Of a stretch of DNA of 64,000 nucleotides, positions 43,931-53,398 are shown one piece after another. The notes below the pieces were generated by a model. The model searched no databases. It was not told the origin of the DNA and saw only the letters and a program-made list of their open reading frames with translations. Each line of letters begins with the position of its first letter. The stretch's first letter is position 1. The position numbers and the translations under genes were made by a program. The DNA is from Pelomonas sp965229315 (GTDB lineage Bacteria > Pseudomonadota > Gammaproteobacteria > Burkholderiales > Burkholderiaceae_C), in contig NZ_CBDDJA010000002.1 in the NCBI RefSeq assembly GCF_965229315.1, forward strand, positions 1,178,001-1,242,000, given 5' to 3'.

Positions 43931-46099
43931 ATGCTTGAATCTCGCATGCCATTCGCAGCTGAACTGGAATCTGCTCCTGGTGCCTGGGTCGGGGTGCTGT
44001 CCGCGCTCTCATCGTTGAGCAGCGTCGGCGATCTGGTCTGCTGCCTGGCCTATGGTCTGTTCGCCCTTCATTTCGCCGTCCGGCTGAGGCAGGGTCGACA
44101 GCCGGTGACGTCGCTGGCGCTGGTGTTCCTTGCGGCGCTGGCCGTGAGTTCGCTTTGGGCCGGCGTTGCGCTGGTCGATGCGCTCAGGCATTGGTCTGAT
44201 CGACTGCCGGGATGGGTCGTGCCGGGGCTGGACCTGCTGCGTTTCAGCCTGTGGTTCGCGTTCATGCTGATGTTGTTGCCGCCCTCCCGGCGCAGCGGCG
44301 GCCTGGGCTGGATCCGTCCGTTTGCCATCGGCATCCTGCTGCTGCAGCTGGCCCTCATCGTTGTGGGCGAGTACCTCATGCCGGACAACCTGAGCCGGCC
44401 GCATGCCTTGCTGTCGCTTGCACTGGCGGTGCTCGGCCTGGTGCTGGTCGAGCAGATGCTGCGCAATTCGACAGCCGATGCACGCTGGAATGCCAAGCCC
44501 GTGTGCCTGGGGCTGGGCGCGATCTTCTTCTTCGACCTTTTCATCAACTCGCAGGCTGCGCTGTTCCAGCGTTTCGATGGCGATGCGGTCAGCGTGCGTT
44601 CGCTGGTTCATGCGGCGGCTGTTCCGCTGCTGTACGTGGCTTCCCGCCGGCACGCGAACTGGCTGGGCAAGCTGCATGTTTCCCGCGCGGCGGTCTTTCA
44701 TTCAGCGACGCTCCTGCTCGTCGGTGCCTACCTGCTGGTGGTGGCCGGCGTCGGCTATTACGTGCGCTACACCGGCGGTCACTGGGGCAGGGCCTTGTCG
44801 GTGGCGCTGGTCTTCGTCGCGCTGGTTGCGCTCGCCCTGCTCGTGGCGTCCGGCTCCATGCGTTCGCGGCTGCGCGTCTACATCAGCAAGAATTTCTTCA
44901 GCTACCGCTACGACTATCGTGAGGAGTGGTTGCGATTCACCCAACTGCTGTCGGGCAGTGCTGAGACGCAGAACACCTCGGAGACCGTCGTGCGTGCGTT
45001 GGCCAATCTGGTCGAGAGCCCCAGCGGCATGCTTTGGATGCAACGCTCGGCAGGCGGCGACTTCATCCAGGCCGCACATTGGAATCTCCCCTCCGTGCAG
45101 GGTGGCGAGCCACGTGACGCATCGCTCGCGACCTTCTGGCGCGAGCGGGCCTGGATCGTGGATGTGGACGAATGGCGTGCACGGCGCGAAGCCTACCCAG
45201 GCTTGGAGCTGCCGGGCTGGCTCGCCGAAGAGTCGCGCTGCTGGCTGCTCCTGCCATTGCTCGTTCGCGAGTCGCTGATCGGGTTCATCGTGTTGGGCCG
45301 CCCGCGCGCCGTTGTCGAGCTGAATTGGGAGGTGCGCGACCTGCTGCGCACCGCCGCCAGCCAGGCTTCGGGCTACCTGGACCAGGCGCAGGTGACCGAG
45401 GCACTCCTGGAAGCTCGCAAGTTCGACGCCTTCAATCGCATGTCCGCGTTTGTCGTGCATGACCTGAAGAACATCGTCACGCAACTCTCGCTGATGATGA
45501 AGAACGCCAAGCGCTTGCGCGACAACCCGGAGTTCCAGCAGGACATGCTGGATACGGTGGAGAACTCGCTGGAGAAAATGCGTCAGCTCATGCTGCAGCT
45601 TCGCGAAGGCGACAAGCCGCACGGCGTGACCAGCGGTGTCGATCTTGAGCAGATCGCCAAGCGGCTGGCGGCAGCGGCGACCAGCAAGGGCCGCACGCTG
45701 GAGCTGCGTTTGCAACCCGGTGTCAGCACGCGCGGCCACGTGGAGCGCGTGGAGCGCGTGCTGGGCCACGTGGTGCAGAACGCCTTTGACGCCACACCGC
45801 TGAGCGGCTACGTCCGCTTGAGCCTGGACGCCGAAGGCAGCCAGGCTCGCGTTTGCGTGGAGGACAGTGGTTGCGGCATGAGCGAGGATTTCATTCAGAA
45901 TCGCCTCTTCAAGCCGTTCCAGACCACCAAGGCCAGCGGTATGGGCATCGGCGCCCACGAGAGCTATCAATACGTACAGGAACTGGGAGGCAAGATCAGC
46001 GTGCAAAGCGAATTGAACCGGGGCACCACCGTGACCCTGCTGCTTCCCCTGTTCCACGCGCAGGCTGATGCTCCGCTGGCGGCCCTGGACGCTCGATGA
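43931..46099 (+). CDS. prsK: PEP-CTERM system sensor histidine kinase PrsK
   Basis: A 722-residue membrane kinase. About nine hydrophobic segments fill the first 310 residues, then a GAF-like sensor region (about 330-490), the phosphoacceptor box FVVHDLKNIVTQLSLM (His510) and the ATPase domain with VEDSGCGMS and TTKASGMGIG. This matches PrsK, partner of PrsR in exosortase loci. The signal is unknown. ATG 43931 is used, with ATG 43946 (MPFAAELESAP) possible. The stop overlaps prsR as ATGA. Confidence 0.93.
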   Translation: MLESRMPFAAELESAPGAWVGVLSALSSLSSVGDLVCCLAYGLFALHFAVRLRQGRQPVTSLALVFLAALAVSSLWAGVALVDALRHWSDRLPGWVVPGLDLLRFSLWFAFMLMLLPPSRRSGGLGWIRPFAIGILLLQLALIVVGEYLMPDNLSRPHALLSLALAVLGLVLVEQMLRNSTADARWNAKPVCLGLGAIFFFDLFINSQAALFQRFDGDAVSVRSLVHAAAVPLLYVASRRHANWLGKLHVSRAAVFHSATLLLVGAYLLVVAGVGYYVRYTGGHWGRALSVALVFVALVALALLVASGSMRSRLRVYISKNFFSYRYDYREEWLRFTQLLSGSAETQNTSETVVRALANLVESPSGMLWMQRSAGGDFIQAAHWNLPSVQGGEPRDASLATFWRERAWIVDVDEWRARREAYPGLELPGWLAEESRCWLLLPLLVRESLIGFIVLGRPRAVVELNWEVRDLLRTAASQASGYLDQAQVTEALLEARKFDAFNRMSAFVVHDLKNIVTQLSLMMKNAKRLRDNPEFQQDMLDTVENSLEKMRQLMLQLREGDKPHGVTSGVDLEQIAKRLAAAATSKGRTLELRLQPGVSTRGHVERVERVLGHVVQNAFDATPLSGYVRLSLDAEGSQARVCVEDSGCGMSEDFIQNRLFKPFQTTKASGMGIGAHESYQYVQELGGKISVQSELNRGTTVTLLLPLFHAQADAPLAALDAR

Positions 46100-47457
46100 G
46101 CACACCGCGCCACGCCCCGCTGTTGATCGTCGAGGACGATCTCGCGCTGCAGAAGCAACTCAAATGGTCGCTGGACCGCTTCGAATCCGTCACGGCCGAC
46201 GACGTCGCCAGCGCGGTGCTGCAGTTCCGCCGGCACAACCCCGCGGTTGTCACGATGGACCTGGGCCTGCCGCCGGACCGTGACTCGGTCTCCGAAGGGT
46301 TCAGATGCCTGGAGAAGCTGCTGGAGCTGGACCCTGCGGCCAAGGTCATCGTGCTGACCGGCCAGAACGACCAGGACAACGCGCTGCGCGCCATCCGCAT
46401 GGGCGCTTACGACTTCCTGGCCAAGCCGGTCGACCCCGACGTGCTCAGCCTGACCGTCGAGCGTGCGTACCGCCTCTACGAGCTGCAGCAGGAAAATCGT
46501 CGTTTGCAGATGCGCCAGAGCAGCGACGTGTTCTCGGGCCTCATCACGCGCGACCCGGGCATGCAGCGGGTGTGCCGCATGATCGAGAAGGTGGCGCCCA
46601 GCGACGCGACGGTGCTGCTGCTCGGCGAGAGCGGCACCGGCAAGGAGGTGCTGGCCCAGGGGCTGCACGACGCCTCCAAGCGCAAGGGTCGCTTCGTCGC
46701 CATCAACTGCGCGGCCATTCCCGAGACGCTGCTGGAGAGCGAGCTTTTCGGCTACGAGAAGGGCGCTTTCACGGGCGCGACCAAATCCACGCTGGGCAAG
46801 ATCGAAACAGCCAACGGCGGCACGTTGATGCTCGACGAAATCGGCGATCTGCCCATGCCGCTGCAGGCGAAGCTGCTGCGCTTTCTGCAGGAACGCGTCA
46901 TCGAGCGCGTGGGTGGCCGGCAAGAGATCCCGATCGACGTGCGCGTCGTCGGTGCCACCCACCAGGATCTCAAGGCACGCATCGCCGACGGTCGCTTCCG
47001 CGAAGACTTGTACTACCGACTGGCCGAGATCGTCGTCGAGATCCCGCCGCTGCGTGATCGTGTCGGCGATCCCGTGCTGCTTGCGCATGCGATTTCGCGC
47101 CGGTTTGCCACCGAGATGCGCCGCTCGGCGCCGACGCTCTCCGATGATGCAGTGAGGTCCTTGGAGGCCCATCGCTGGCCCGGCAACGTGCGTGAGTTGC
47201 AGAACATACTCAAGCGCGCCGTCATCATGTGCGAAGACGACCGCATCACGGCCGTGGACCTCGGCCTGCGCGCGGGGCCCCAGTCATCCGAAGACAGTGG
47301 GCTGCTGGACCTTCGTACCGTTCGCGAGAACGCCGAGCGTCAGGCCGTCATCACCGCGCTGGCGCGCACCGATGGCAACATCGTTCGCGCGGCGGAGCTT
47401 CTCGGCATCAGCCGACCGACCCTTTACGACATGATGAACCGGTTGCAGATCAAATGA
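46096..47457 (+). CDS. prsR: PEP-CTERM-box response regulator PrsR (sigma-54 activator)
   Basis: A 453-residue NtrC-type regulator. Receiver: E13/D14/D15 and phosphoacceptor D55 in VTMDLGLPP. AAA+ domain: Walker A GESGTGKE, the sigma-54 contact loop EKGAFTGA, Walker B GGTLMLDEIGDLP and arginine-finger region. A Fis-type helix-turn-helix (NIVRAAELLGISRPTLYDMM) ends it. It should activate sigma-54 promoters of PEP-CTERM genes; one such promoter is present at 53368-53383. Overlaps prsK and prsT by four bases each. Confidence 0.95.
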   Translation: MSTPRHAPLLIVEDDLALQKQLKWSLDRFESVTADDVASAVLQFRRHNPAVVTMDLGLPPDRDSVSEGFRCLEKLLELDPAAKVIVLTGQNDQDNALRAIRMGAYDFLAKPVDPDVLSLTVERAYRLYELQQENRRLQMRQSSDVFSGLITRDPGMQRVCRMIEKVAPSDATVLLLGESGTGKEVLAQGLHDASKRKGRFVAINCAAIPETLLESELFGYEKGAFTGATKSTLGKIETANGGTLMLDEIGDLPMPLQAKLLRFLQERVIERVGGRQEIPIDVRVVGATHQDLKARIADGRFREDLYYRLAEIVVEIPPLRDRVGDPVLLAHAISRRFATEMRRSAPTLSDDAVRSLEAHRWPGNVRELQNILKRAVIMCEDDRITAVDLGLRAGPQSSEDSGLLDLRTVRENAERQAVITALARTDGNIVRAAELLGISRPTLYDMMNRLQIK

Positions 47458-50249
47458 AGAACGACAAGGTGCGCTTCGTCCCCGTCCGCCTGCTCGGTGT
47501 CGTGCTCGCGGCCTCCGTGCTGCTGGTGGGCTGCGGAGGGCAGTCCGCCACGCAGCTCGTTGAATCGGGCAAGGCGCGCATGCAGAAGAAGGAGTACAAG
47601 GCGGCGTCGATCGAGTTCAAGAACGCCCTGCAGAAGGACAGCTCCCTCGTCGAGGCGCGTTTCCTGCTCGGCAAGGCCCTGCTGGAGAGCGGCGACCCCC
47701 AGGGCGCGTGGGTGGAGCTGTCCAAGGCCCGCGAGGCGGGCTACAGCAACGACGAGCTGGTGCCGCCGATGGCCGCGACCCTGATCCTGCGCGGCCAGGT
47801 CGACAAGTTCGTCTCGGAGTACGCAGACGTCGAGCTGACCGTGCCCAAGCGCCAGGCTGAGCTGAAGGCCGCGCTGGCGACGGCCTACGGCGCCCAGGGC
47901 AAGTACGCGCTGGCCCGCACCGCAGCCGATGCCGCCCTGCAGGCCGACCCGAACAACGTCGTGGCCCAGCTCGCCGTCGCGCGGCTGCTGCTGATCAGCG
48001 GCGACAAGGCGGGCGCGCTGGCCCAGATCGAGCAGGCTCGCAAGGCGCAGCCCGATTCCGCCAGCCCCTGGCTCGCCAGGGCCGAGACGCTGCAGTTGTC
48101 CGGTGCGGATACCGCCGAAGTGATGGCGGCCTATCACGAGACGCTCAAGCGCGAGCCCACCAACCTGCAGGCCCACATCGCCATCTTCAGCCTGCTGTCG
48201 AAGCAGCGCGACCTGGCGGGGATGGACCAGCAACTGGCCGACCTGAAGAAGGCCGTGCCCGGGACGCCCTACATCAACTACTTCGGTGCCACGCTGGCGC
48301 TGGAGCGCAAGGACCTGAAGACGGCGCTGGAGAACGCCCAGCAGTTGCTGAAGATGGCGCCGGACAGCCCGCGCTTCCTGCACCTGGCGGGCGTGATCGA
48401 GTATGAGCGCGGCGCCTATCAGCAAGCAGCGGCCCACCTCGGCAAGGCCGTGTCCGTCGGGCCGCTGTCGCCCGTCGCGACCCGCACGCTGCTGGCGCGG
48501 TCGCTGCTGCGCGCTGGCGACCCGCGCAAGGCGCTGACGGCCGTGCAGCCGCTGCTCGACGCCAAGACGCCGCTGCCGGCCGACGTGTATTCGGTCGCCG
48601 CGGACGTCTACCTGCAGCTCGGCAATGGCGAGGCGGCCAAGAAGATGTATGCGAGCGCCGTCAAGGCCAATCCGGGCGACGCGCGCGGGCGCACCGCGCT
48701 CGCGCTCGCCGAAATCAGCGAAGGCCGCACCGAGCGGGCGATGACCGAGCTGAAGTCGATTGCTGCGTCGGCCGATGGCGCCAACGAAGCCGAGATCGTC
48801 ATGGTCATGGCCCATATCCGCAGCGGCCGCTTCAACGACGCGCTCACGGTGCTCGACGCGATGGAGCGCAAACAGCCGGGCAAGCCGCAGGCACCGTTCT
48901 TCCGAGGCCGTATCGAGCAGTCGCTCGGGCACCGTGACAAGGCGCGCGAGCTGTACGAGCAGTCGATCAGCCGCCAGCCCTCCTACCTGCCTGCGACCAT
49001 GGCGGTGGCGGCCCTCGACCAGGAGGATGGCAAGCCTGCCGTCGTGGTGAGCCGCTTTGAAAAGCTGGTTGCTGCCGATCCGCTGTCGGCCAATGCCTTG
49101 ATGGCGCTGATTTCCGCACGGGCCCGAGCCGGCGCGAAGGCCGACGATATCCAGGCGCAGCTGGAGGCCGCCGTCAAGCGCTTCCCCGATGCCGACTCGC
49201 CGCGCCTGGCGTTGGTGGCCAACCTGCTGGAGCGTGGCGAGCCCAAGGCGGCGCTGCAGGCCGCCACCGAAGGTGTGGCGCGCTTTCCTGAAGATCCGAA
49301 GTTCGTGGAGGTCCAAGGCCTGGCCGAACTGGCTGCGGGCGACTTGAATCAGGCGGCGCAGTCGTTCAGCAAGATGGCGGCTCTGCAACCGAATTCGGTG
49401 GGGCCGCTGATGCGCATGGTCGACGTGCACGCCGCGCGCAAGGACGTGCCGGCGGCGATCAGCCAGTTGCGCAAGGTGTTGGTCGTCAAGCCCGACTACC
49501 TGCCGGCTCAGGTCCGCCTGGTCACGCTGCTCTCGCGCTCCAACAAGATGGATGAAGCGCTGGCGCTGGCAAAGGGTATCCAGGCCCAGTCCCCTGGTGA
49601 GCCGCAGGGTTGGACCTTCGAGGGCGACCTGCAAGCCTCCAAAGGCAACGGTGCGGCGGCCATCTCGGCCTTCAAGACCAGTTTCGCCAAGCGTCCGGCG
49701 GAGGAAACGGTGCTCAAGCTGCACCGCGCGCTGATTGTTGCCGGGCAGACCGCCGAGGCAGACAAGCTCGAGGCGGACTGGCTGTCCAAGCATCCTGATG
49801 CGTCGATGTTCAGCCTCTACCTCGGTGACCAGGCCATGTCCCGCAAGGACTTTGCCCGCGCCGAGCCACATTACCGCAGGGTGCTTGCGATCCAGCCTGC
49901 CAACGTGATCGCCCTCAACAACCTCGCCTGGCTGCTGCACCGTTCGGGCAAGCCGGGTGCGCTGGAGATGAGCGAGAAGGCCTTGGCTTTGGCCCCCAAT
50001 TCCGATGCTGTCCTCGATACCGTCGCAGAGATTCAAGCGGCCGCGGGACACCTCGACAAGGCCCTGACGATGCAGAGGCGCGCCATCCAGCTCGCGCCCG
50101 AGCAGCCCATGCATCGCCTGCATCTGGCGCAGTACCTGGTGACAAATGGCCAGAAGGCGCAAGCCAAGCAGGAGTTGCAGGCACTGGCCGAACTGGGCAC
50201 AAGCTTCCCGCGCCAGGATGAGGTCCAAAAGCTCCTGGCCTCGCTGTAG
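47454..50249 (+). CDS. prsT: PEP-CTERM system TPR-repeat lipoprotein PrsT
   Basis: A 931-residue lipoprotein. MKNDKVRFV is followed by a hydrophobic stretch and lipobox LVGC (C27); the remainder is a long series of tetratricopeptide repeats, roughly two dozen 34-residue units. PrsT proteins are found with PrsK/PrsR and the exosortase and may scaffold polymer export at the outer membrane, as TPR lipoproteins do in alginate and cellulose systems; that role is inferred. ATG 47454 overlaps the prsR stop; earlier in-frame readings fall inside prsR. Confidence 0.93.
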   Translation: MKNDKVRFVPVRLLGVVLAASVLLVGCGGQSATQLVESGKARMQKKEYKAASIEFKNALQKDSSLVEARFLLGKALLESGDPQGAWVELSKAREAGYSNDELVPPMAATLILRGQVDKFVSEYADVELTVPKRQAELKAALATAYGAQGKYALARTAADAALQADPNNVVAQLAVARLLLISGDKAGALAQIEQARKAQPDSASPWLARAETLQLSGADTAEVMAAYHETLKREPTNLQAHIAIFSLLSKQRDLAGMDQQLADLKKAVPGTPYINYFGATLALERKDLKTALENAQQLLKMAPDSPRFLHLAGVIEYERGAYQQAAAHLGKAVSVGPLSPVATRTLLARSLLRAGDPRKALTAVQPLLDAKTPLPADVYSVAADVYLQLGNGEAAKKMYASAVKANPGDARGRTALALAEISEGRTERAMTELKSIAASADGANEAEIVMVMAHIRSGRFNDALTVLDAMERKQPGKPQAPFFRGRIEQSLGHRDKARELYEQSISRQPSYLPATMAVAALDQEDGKPAVVVSRFEKLVAADPLSANALMALISARARAGAKADDIQAQLEAAVKRFPDADSPRLALVANLLERGEPKAALQAATEGVARFPEDPKFVEVQGLAELAAGDLNQAAQSFSKMAALQPNSVGPLMRMVDVHAARKDVPAAISQLRKVLVVKPDYLPAQVRLVTLLSRSNKMDEALALAKGIQAQSPGEPQGWTFEGDLQASKGNGAAAISAFKTSFAKRPAEETVLKLHRALIVAGQTAEADKLEADWLSKHPDASMFSLYLGDQAMSRKDFARAEPHYRRVLAIQPANVIALNNLAWLLHRSGKPGALEMSEKALALAPNSDAVLDTVAEIQAAAGHLDKALTMQRRAIQLAPEQPMHRLHLAQYLVTNGQKAQAKQELQALAELGTSFPRQDEVQKLLASL

Positions 50250-50289
50250 CCCCATGATGCCTAACGGACCGTTTGTCCTCCTCCTCCCG

Positions 50290-50301
50290 TAGGATCGATC
50301 C
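50290..50301 (+). promoter_or_regulatory. possible -10 and palindrome before the GNAT-PilZ gene
   Basis: TAGGAT (50290-50295) overlaps a perfect palindrome GGATCGATCC (50292-50301) directly before ATG 50305. If it is a promoter the mRNA is almost leaderless. Confidence 0.3.
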
Positions 50302-50304
50302 GGC

Positions 50305-51588
50305 ATGCAGATCAAGCAAGCAAGTTTCAGGAAGCGCCTGCATCAGTTGATGCGGCGGGCCTTCGCACGCCTGCCGCGAGACACGCGGCATGGCATCTAT
50401 CGCAGCATGATCGATTGCGACCCGGCACCCGACCCGCGGCTGGAACTCAAGGTTGCCGAGACCCGCGAGGAACTGGAGGACTGCTTTCGCATCCTGCATG
50501 ACGCCTACGTCGCCAGCGGCTTCATGAAACCGTCGCCATCGGGCCTGCGCGTGACCATGTATCACGCGCTGCCGACGACGACGACGCTGTGCGCCAAGTA
50601 CGAGGGCCGCGTCGTTGGCACGATGTCGATGATCCGTGAAGGCGTGTTTGGTTTCCCGTTGCAGTCGGTCTTCGACCTCAGCAAATTGCGCGCCAAGCAG
50701 GGGCAGATCGCCGAGATCTCGGCGCTCGCCGTGCACCCGGATTTCCGCAAGACGGGCGGTGCCATCCTGTTCCCGCTGATGAAGTTCATGTACGAGTACT
50801 GCACCGAGTACTTCGACACGCGCCACCTCGTGATCGCCGTCAACCCGGACAAGATCGAGCTCTACGAGTCGCTGCTGTTCTTCGAGCGCCTGCAGGAGAA
50901 CGTCGTCGACAAGTACGACTTTGCCAACGGCGCACCGGCGGTTGGTGCAACGCTGGACCTGCCGGTCGCCAAGGAGATATTCCGGCGCGTCTACGGCAAG
51001 CGCAAGGACCGCAAGAACCTGCACCGCTACTTCGTCACGCTGCGCTTGGCGAACATCAAGCTGCCCAAGCGCCGCTACTTCACGACCAACGACCCGGTGC
51101 TGACGCCCGCCATCCTCGATCATTTCTTCAATCAGCGCAGCAAGGTCTTCGAGGAGCTCGACGACCGCCGCAAGGCGCTGCTGTGGTCGATCTACGACCA
51201 GCCCGAGTTCCGCGCCGTGCTGCCGATGATGAGCGGCTCGGCGACGGGATTCCATCCGATGCGGCGCCATCAACGCTTCTCGCTGCGCTGCCCGGCCGAG
51301 TTGCGCCTGCGCGTCGAGGGCGGCGAGCGCGCCATCGTGATGACGGTCATCGAGATTTCGCTGTCGGGCTTCCAGGCCCAGTCCAGGCTGGACATCCCCG
51401 TCGGGGCAGAGGGCTTGGTCAGGGTTGAACTGGGCAGCCAGGACAAGGCGACGCTCGATGTGACGGTGATGCGCCACCACCATACCGACACTGGCGAGTT
51501 CTATGGTTTCAAGCTCGAAGAGCCCGACGAGGTCTGGCGCCGCGCGGTCAGCGCGCTGGAAACCGAGCATGTCGCGGGCGACCTGTGA
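50305..51588 (+). CDS. GNAT/FeeM-like N-acyltransferase fused to a PilZ domain
   Basis: A 427-residue two-domain protein. Residues about 45-215 resemble the FeeM/autoinducer-synthase branch of the GNAT fold (RILHDAYVASGFM, AEISALAVHPDFRKTGGAIL, VIAVNPDKIELYESLLFF), which makes N-acyl amino acids from acyl-ACP. Residues about 315-425 are a PilZ domain with RRHQR (320-324) and EISLSG (350-355); the second motif has Glu where Asp/Asn is usual. A c-di-GMP-controlled acyl transferase is the natural reading but is inference. Its stop overlaps the protease start (GTGA). Confidence 0.8.
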   Translation: MQIKQASFRKRLHQLMRRAFARLPRDTRHGIYRSMIDCDPAPDPRLELKVAETREELEDCFRILHDAYVASGFMKPSPSGLRVTMYHALPTTTTLCAKYEGRVVGTMSMIREGVFGFPLQSVFDLSKLRAKQGQIAEISALAVHPDFRKTGGAILFPLMKFMYEYCTEYFDTRHLVIAVNPDKIELYESLLFFERLQENVVDKYDFANGAPAVGATLDLPVAKEIFRRVYGKRKDRKNLHRYFVTLRLANIKLPKRRYFTTNDPVLTPAILDHFFNQRSKVFEELDDRRKALLWSIYDQPEFRAVLPMMSGSATGFHPMRRHQRFSLRCPAELRLRVEGGERAIVMTVIEISLSGFQAQSRLDIPVGAEGLVRVELGSQDKATLDVTVMRHHHTDTGEFYGFKLEEPDEVWRRAVSALETEHVAGDL

Positions 51589-52364
51589 GGGCTGAGCGCC
51601 GGCGTCTGCTGGGCTTGGGGGCCGCTGCACTGGCCTGCATGAGTGCTGGCGTTCGCGCCGGCACGCTGCCTGACCTGGTGGCGCGCGCCAAGCGCTCCGT
51701 CGTCCTCGTCGGCAGCTACGGGTTGATGGACAACCCTCGCTTCGGCTTCCGCGGCACCGGCTTCGTCGTGGCCGGCGGGCTTCATGTGCTGACCAACGCG
51801 CACGTGATTCCCGAGGAAACGCCAGGCAGGATTGATCGCAGCATCGCCGTCCAGGTCTGGACGCCCGAACTGCAATGGGTGATGCGCGCGGCCAAGCTGG
51901 TCAGCAAAGACATCGCCCATGATCTGGCGCTGCTGCAGATCGACGGGCCGCCGGTGCCGGCGCTGCGCCTGGCCGTGACAGAAGCGCCCGAAGGCACGGC
52001 CATCGCCCTGATCGGTTTCCCCATCGGCGGTGCTTTGGGCTATTCCCACGTGACCCATCGGGGCATCGTGTCCGCCCGCACGGCCATCGTGCCCCCCGCT
52101 ACCGGTCCGCAGGGCCTCAGCGAGCGGGCGGTGAGGCAATTGCGGCAGGGTGCCTTCGAAGTCGTGCAGCTCGACGCCACGGCTTACCCGGGCAACAGTG
52201 GTGGCCCGGTCATCGACGTCGAGACAGGTGACGTCGTGGGCGTCGTCAGCATGGTGCTGGTCAAAGGCACCAAGGAGTCCGCGCTCAGCGCGCCGAGCGG
52301 CATCAGCTATGCCGTTCCCGTGCGGGATGCCGCGGCGATGCTCGCCGTTGTGGAGGCGCGCTGA
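51585..52364 (+). CDS. trypsin-like serine protease, exported
   Basis: A 259-residue S1C-type protease with catalytic His73 (LTNAHV), Asp113 (AHDLALL) and Ser205 (YPGNSGGPV). There is no PDZ domain. The N-terminus MRAERRRLLGLGAAALACMSAG looks like a Tat- or Sec-type signal, so it acts in the envelope. GTG 51585 overlaps the preceding stop and gives that signal. Position in the locus suggests processing of exported or PEP-CTERM proteins, which is inference. Confidence 0.88.
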   Translation: MRAERRRLLGLGAAALACMSAGVRAGTLPDLVARAKRSVVLVGSYGLMDNPRFGFRGTGFVVAGGLHVLTNAHVIPEETPGRIDRSIAVQVWTPELQWVMRAAKLVSKDIAHDLALLQIDGPPVPALRLAVTEAPEGTAIALIGFPIGGALGYSHVTHRGIVSARTAIVPPATGPQGLSERAVRQLRQGAFEVVQLDATAYPGNSGGPVIDVETGDVVGVVSMVLVKGTKESALSAPSGISYAVPVRDAAAMLAVVEAR

Positions 52365-52515
52365 TTTCAGTGGGCCGTCGGTCACTGCAATCCAGGCAGC
52401 GAAAGCGGCGAGGCTTCAAGCGTGAGGCAGGCTCATTTCTGGTCGGTGTCCTGACCGCTTGCGCGCTGAGGGGCTGTCTAAGCCCGTCACGGATCACATA
52501 CAGAGAGCCAATAAA

Positions 52516-52537
52516 AAACCCCGCCGAAGCGGGGTTT
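52516..52537 (-). terminator. intrinsic terminator of the PEP-CTERM protein gene
   Basis: AAACCCCGC / GCGGGGTTT (9-bp perfect stem, CGAA loop); read on the minus strand it runs into TTTTTTAT, 31 bases past the stop. Confidence 0.95.
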
Positions 52538-52567
52538 GTGCGATCAGCGAAGCGAGGTCGCCGCTGA

Positions 52568-53308
52568 TTACTTGGCTTGGCGACGGCGGCTGACGAAGCC
52601 CACGCCAGCCAGGGCCAGACCGACCAGCGCGACGGACGTCGGCTCGGGCAGCGCGGTTGCTTCGATGGTGGCAGACCAGGTGTTGTTGCCCAGTGCGCCG
52701 CCGCCCAGGATCGTGGCCGCAATCTCGGCAACGGTCGTGTTGGTGAACTGTGCGCTGAAAATGCCCGTCCACTTGGTGATGTCATCACCAGCGTTGCAAG
52801 TGCCGCTCAGGTTCAGGTCATCGCAGGCGGTGCCGTAGATCGTCATCGTGACGCCCACGTTGGTGCCTTGCTGCGTCAGCACGAAGGGCGAAATGCCCAG
52901 GTAGCCGGGGACCAGGTAGGTCGCGTCGAAAATCCAGTTCGGCTGAGCAGCGAACGTCAGGAAATTGTGGACATTCGTCACCGTGCCGAGCGGGAATGCG
53001 TTGCCGGTGTCACCAGGCAGGATGGCCGGATCGGCCATGTCGCGGATGGTGCCGAGGGACAGTTGCGGCGTGCCGGTCAGGAAGGAGCCCGTGCGCGTGT
53101 TGATGACGCGGAAATCGCCGGTCGTGATGTTGGCGCCGTTCGGGGGGGGATCGATGTTGGTCGGATCGTTGTTCCAGTCCACACTGCCGTTGCGCACGAT
53201 GACCTGACCGATGGTCAGGTTGGCGATGCCGACGATAGGCGTGGCGGAAGCGAGCGTCGTCGCTGCGAGGGCGGCGGCAGCAAACAGCGTCTTCAGGGTC
53301 TTGCTCAT
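52568..53308 (-). CDS. PEP-CTERM sorting-domain protein (exosortase substrate)
   Basis: A 246-residue secreted protein. Sec signal peptide to about residue 22 (ASA/TP), a Thr/Asn/Gly-rich body with two cysteines (CDDLNLSGTC), and at 221-246 the sorting tag: PEP, a hydrophobic helix TSVALVGLALAGVGFV and the basic RRR end. Exosortase XrtA should cut after PEP and release or anchor the protein. The body matches no known enzyme. CAAGGAG lies 6-7 bases before ATG 53308. Low charge and high Asn/Thr are typical of matrix proteins of this class. Confidence 0.95.
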   Translation of the reverse strand: MSKTLKTLFAAAALAATTLASATPIVGIANLTIGQVIVRNGSVDWNNDPTNIDPPPNGANITTGDFRVINTRTGSFLTGTPQLSLGTIRDMADPAILPGDTGNAFPLGTVTNVHNFLTFAAQPNWIFDATYLVPGYLGISPFVLTQQGTNVGVTMTIYGTACDDLNLSGTCNAGDDITKWTGIFSAQFTNTTVAEIAATILGGGALGNNTWSATIEATALPEPTSVALVGLALAGVGFVSRRRQAK

Positions 53309-53367
53309 TTGAATCTCCTTGATTCACTTGCTAGAAGTTGGGGCGCTGCCCCGGACGATGTGTACTA

Positions 53368-53383
53368 AGCAGGGAGCGTGCCA
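53368..53383 (-). promoter_or_regulatory. sigma-54 promoter of the PEP-CTERM gene
   Basis: On the minus strand TGGCAC (53383-53378), five bases, then CTGCT (53372-53368) matches TGGCAC-N5-TTGCW at 10 of 11 positions with the GG and GC cores intact. The start site would be near 53357, about 48 bases before the ATG. PrsR in the same locus is a sigma-54 activator. Confidence 0.8.
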
Positions 53384-53398
53384 GTTTCTTGAGCGGCG

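Noticed and set aside
47424..50315. 963-codon minus-strand open frame opposite prsT
   Set aside because: A by-product of high GC in the antisense frame; no domain, no ribosome site, and the plus strand encodes clear TPR repeats. The same holds for long antisense frames at 18986-20953, 15414-17903 and 61330-63309.
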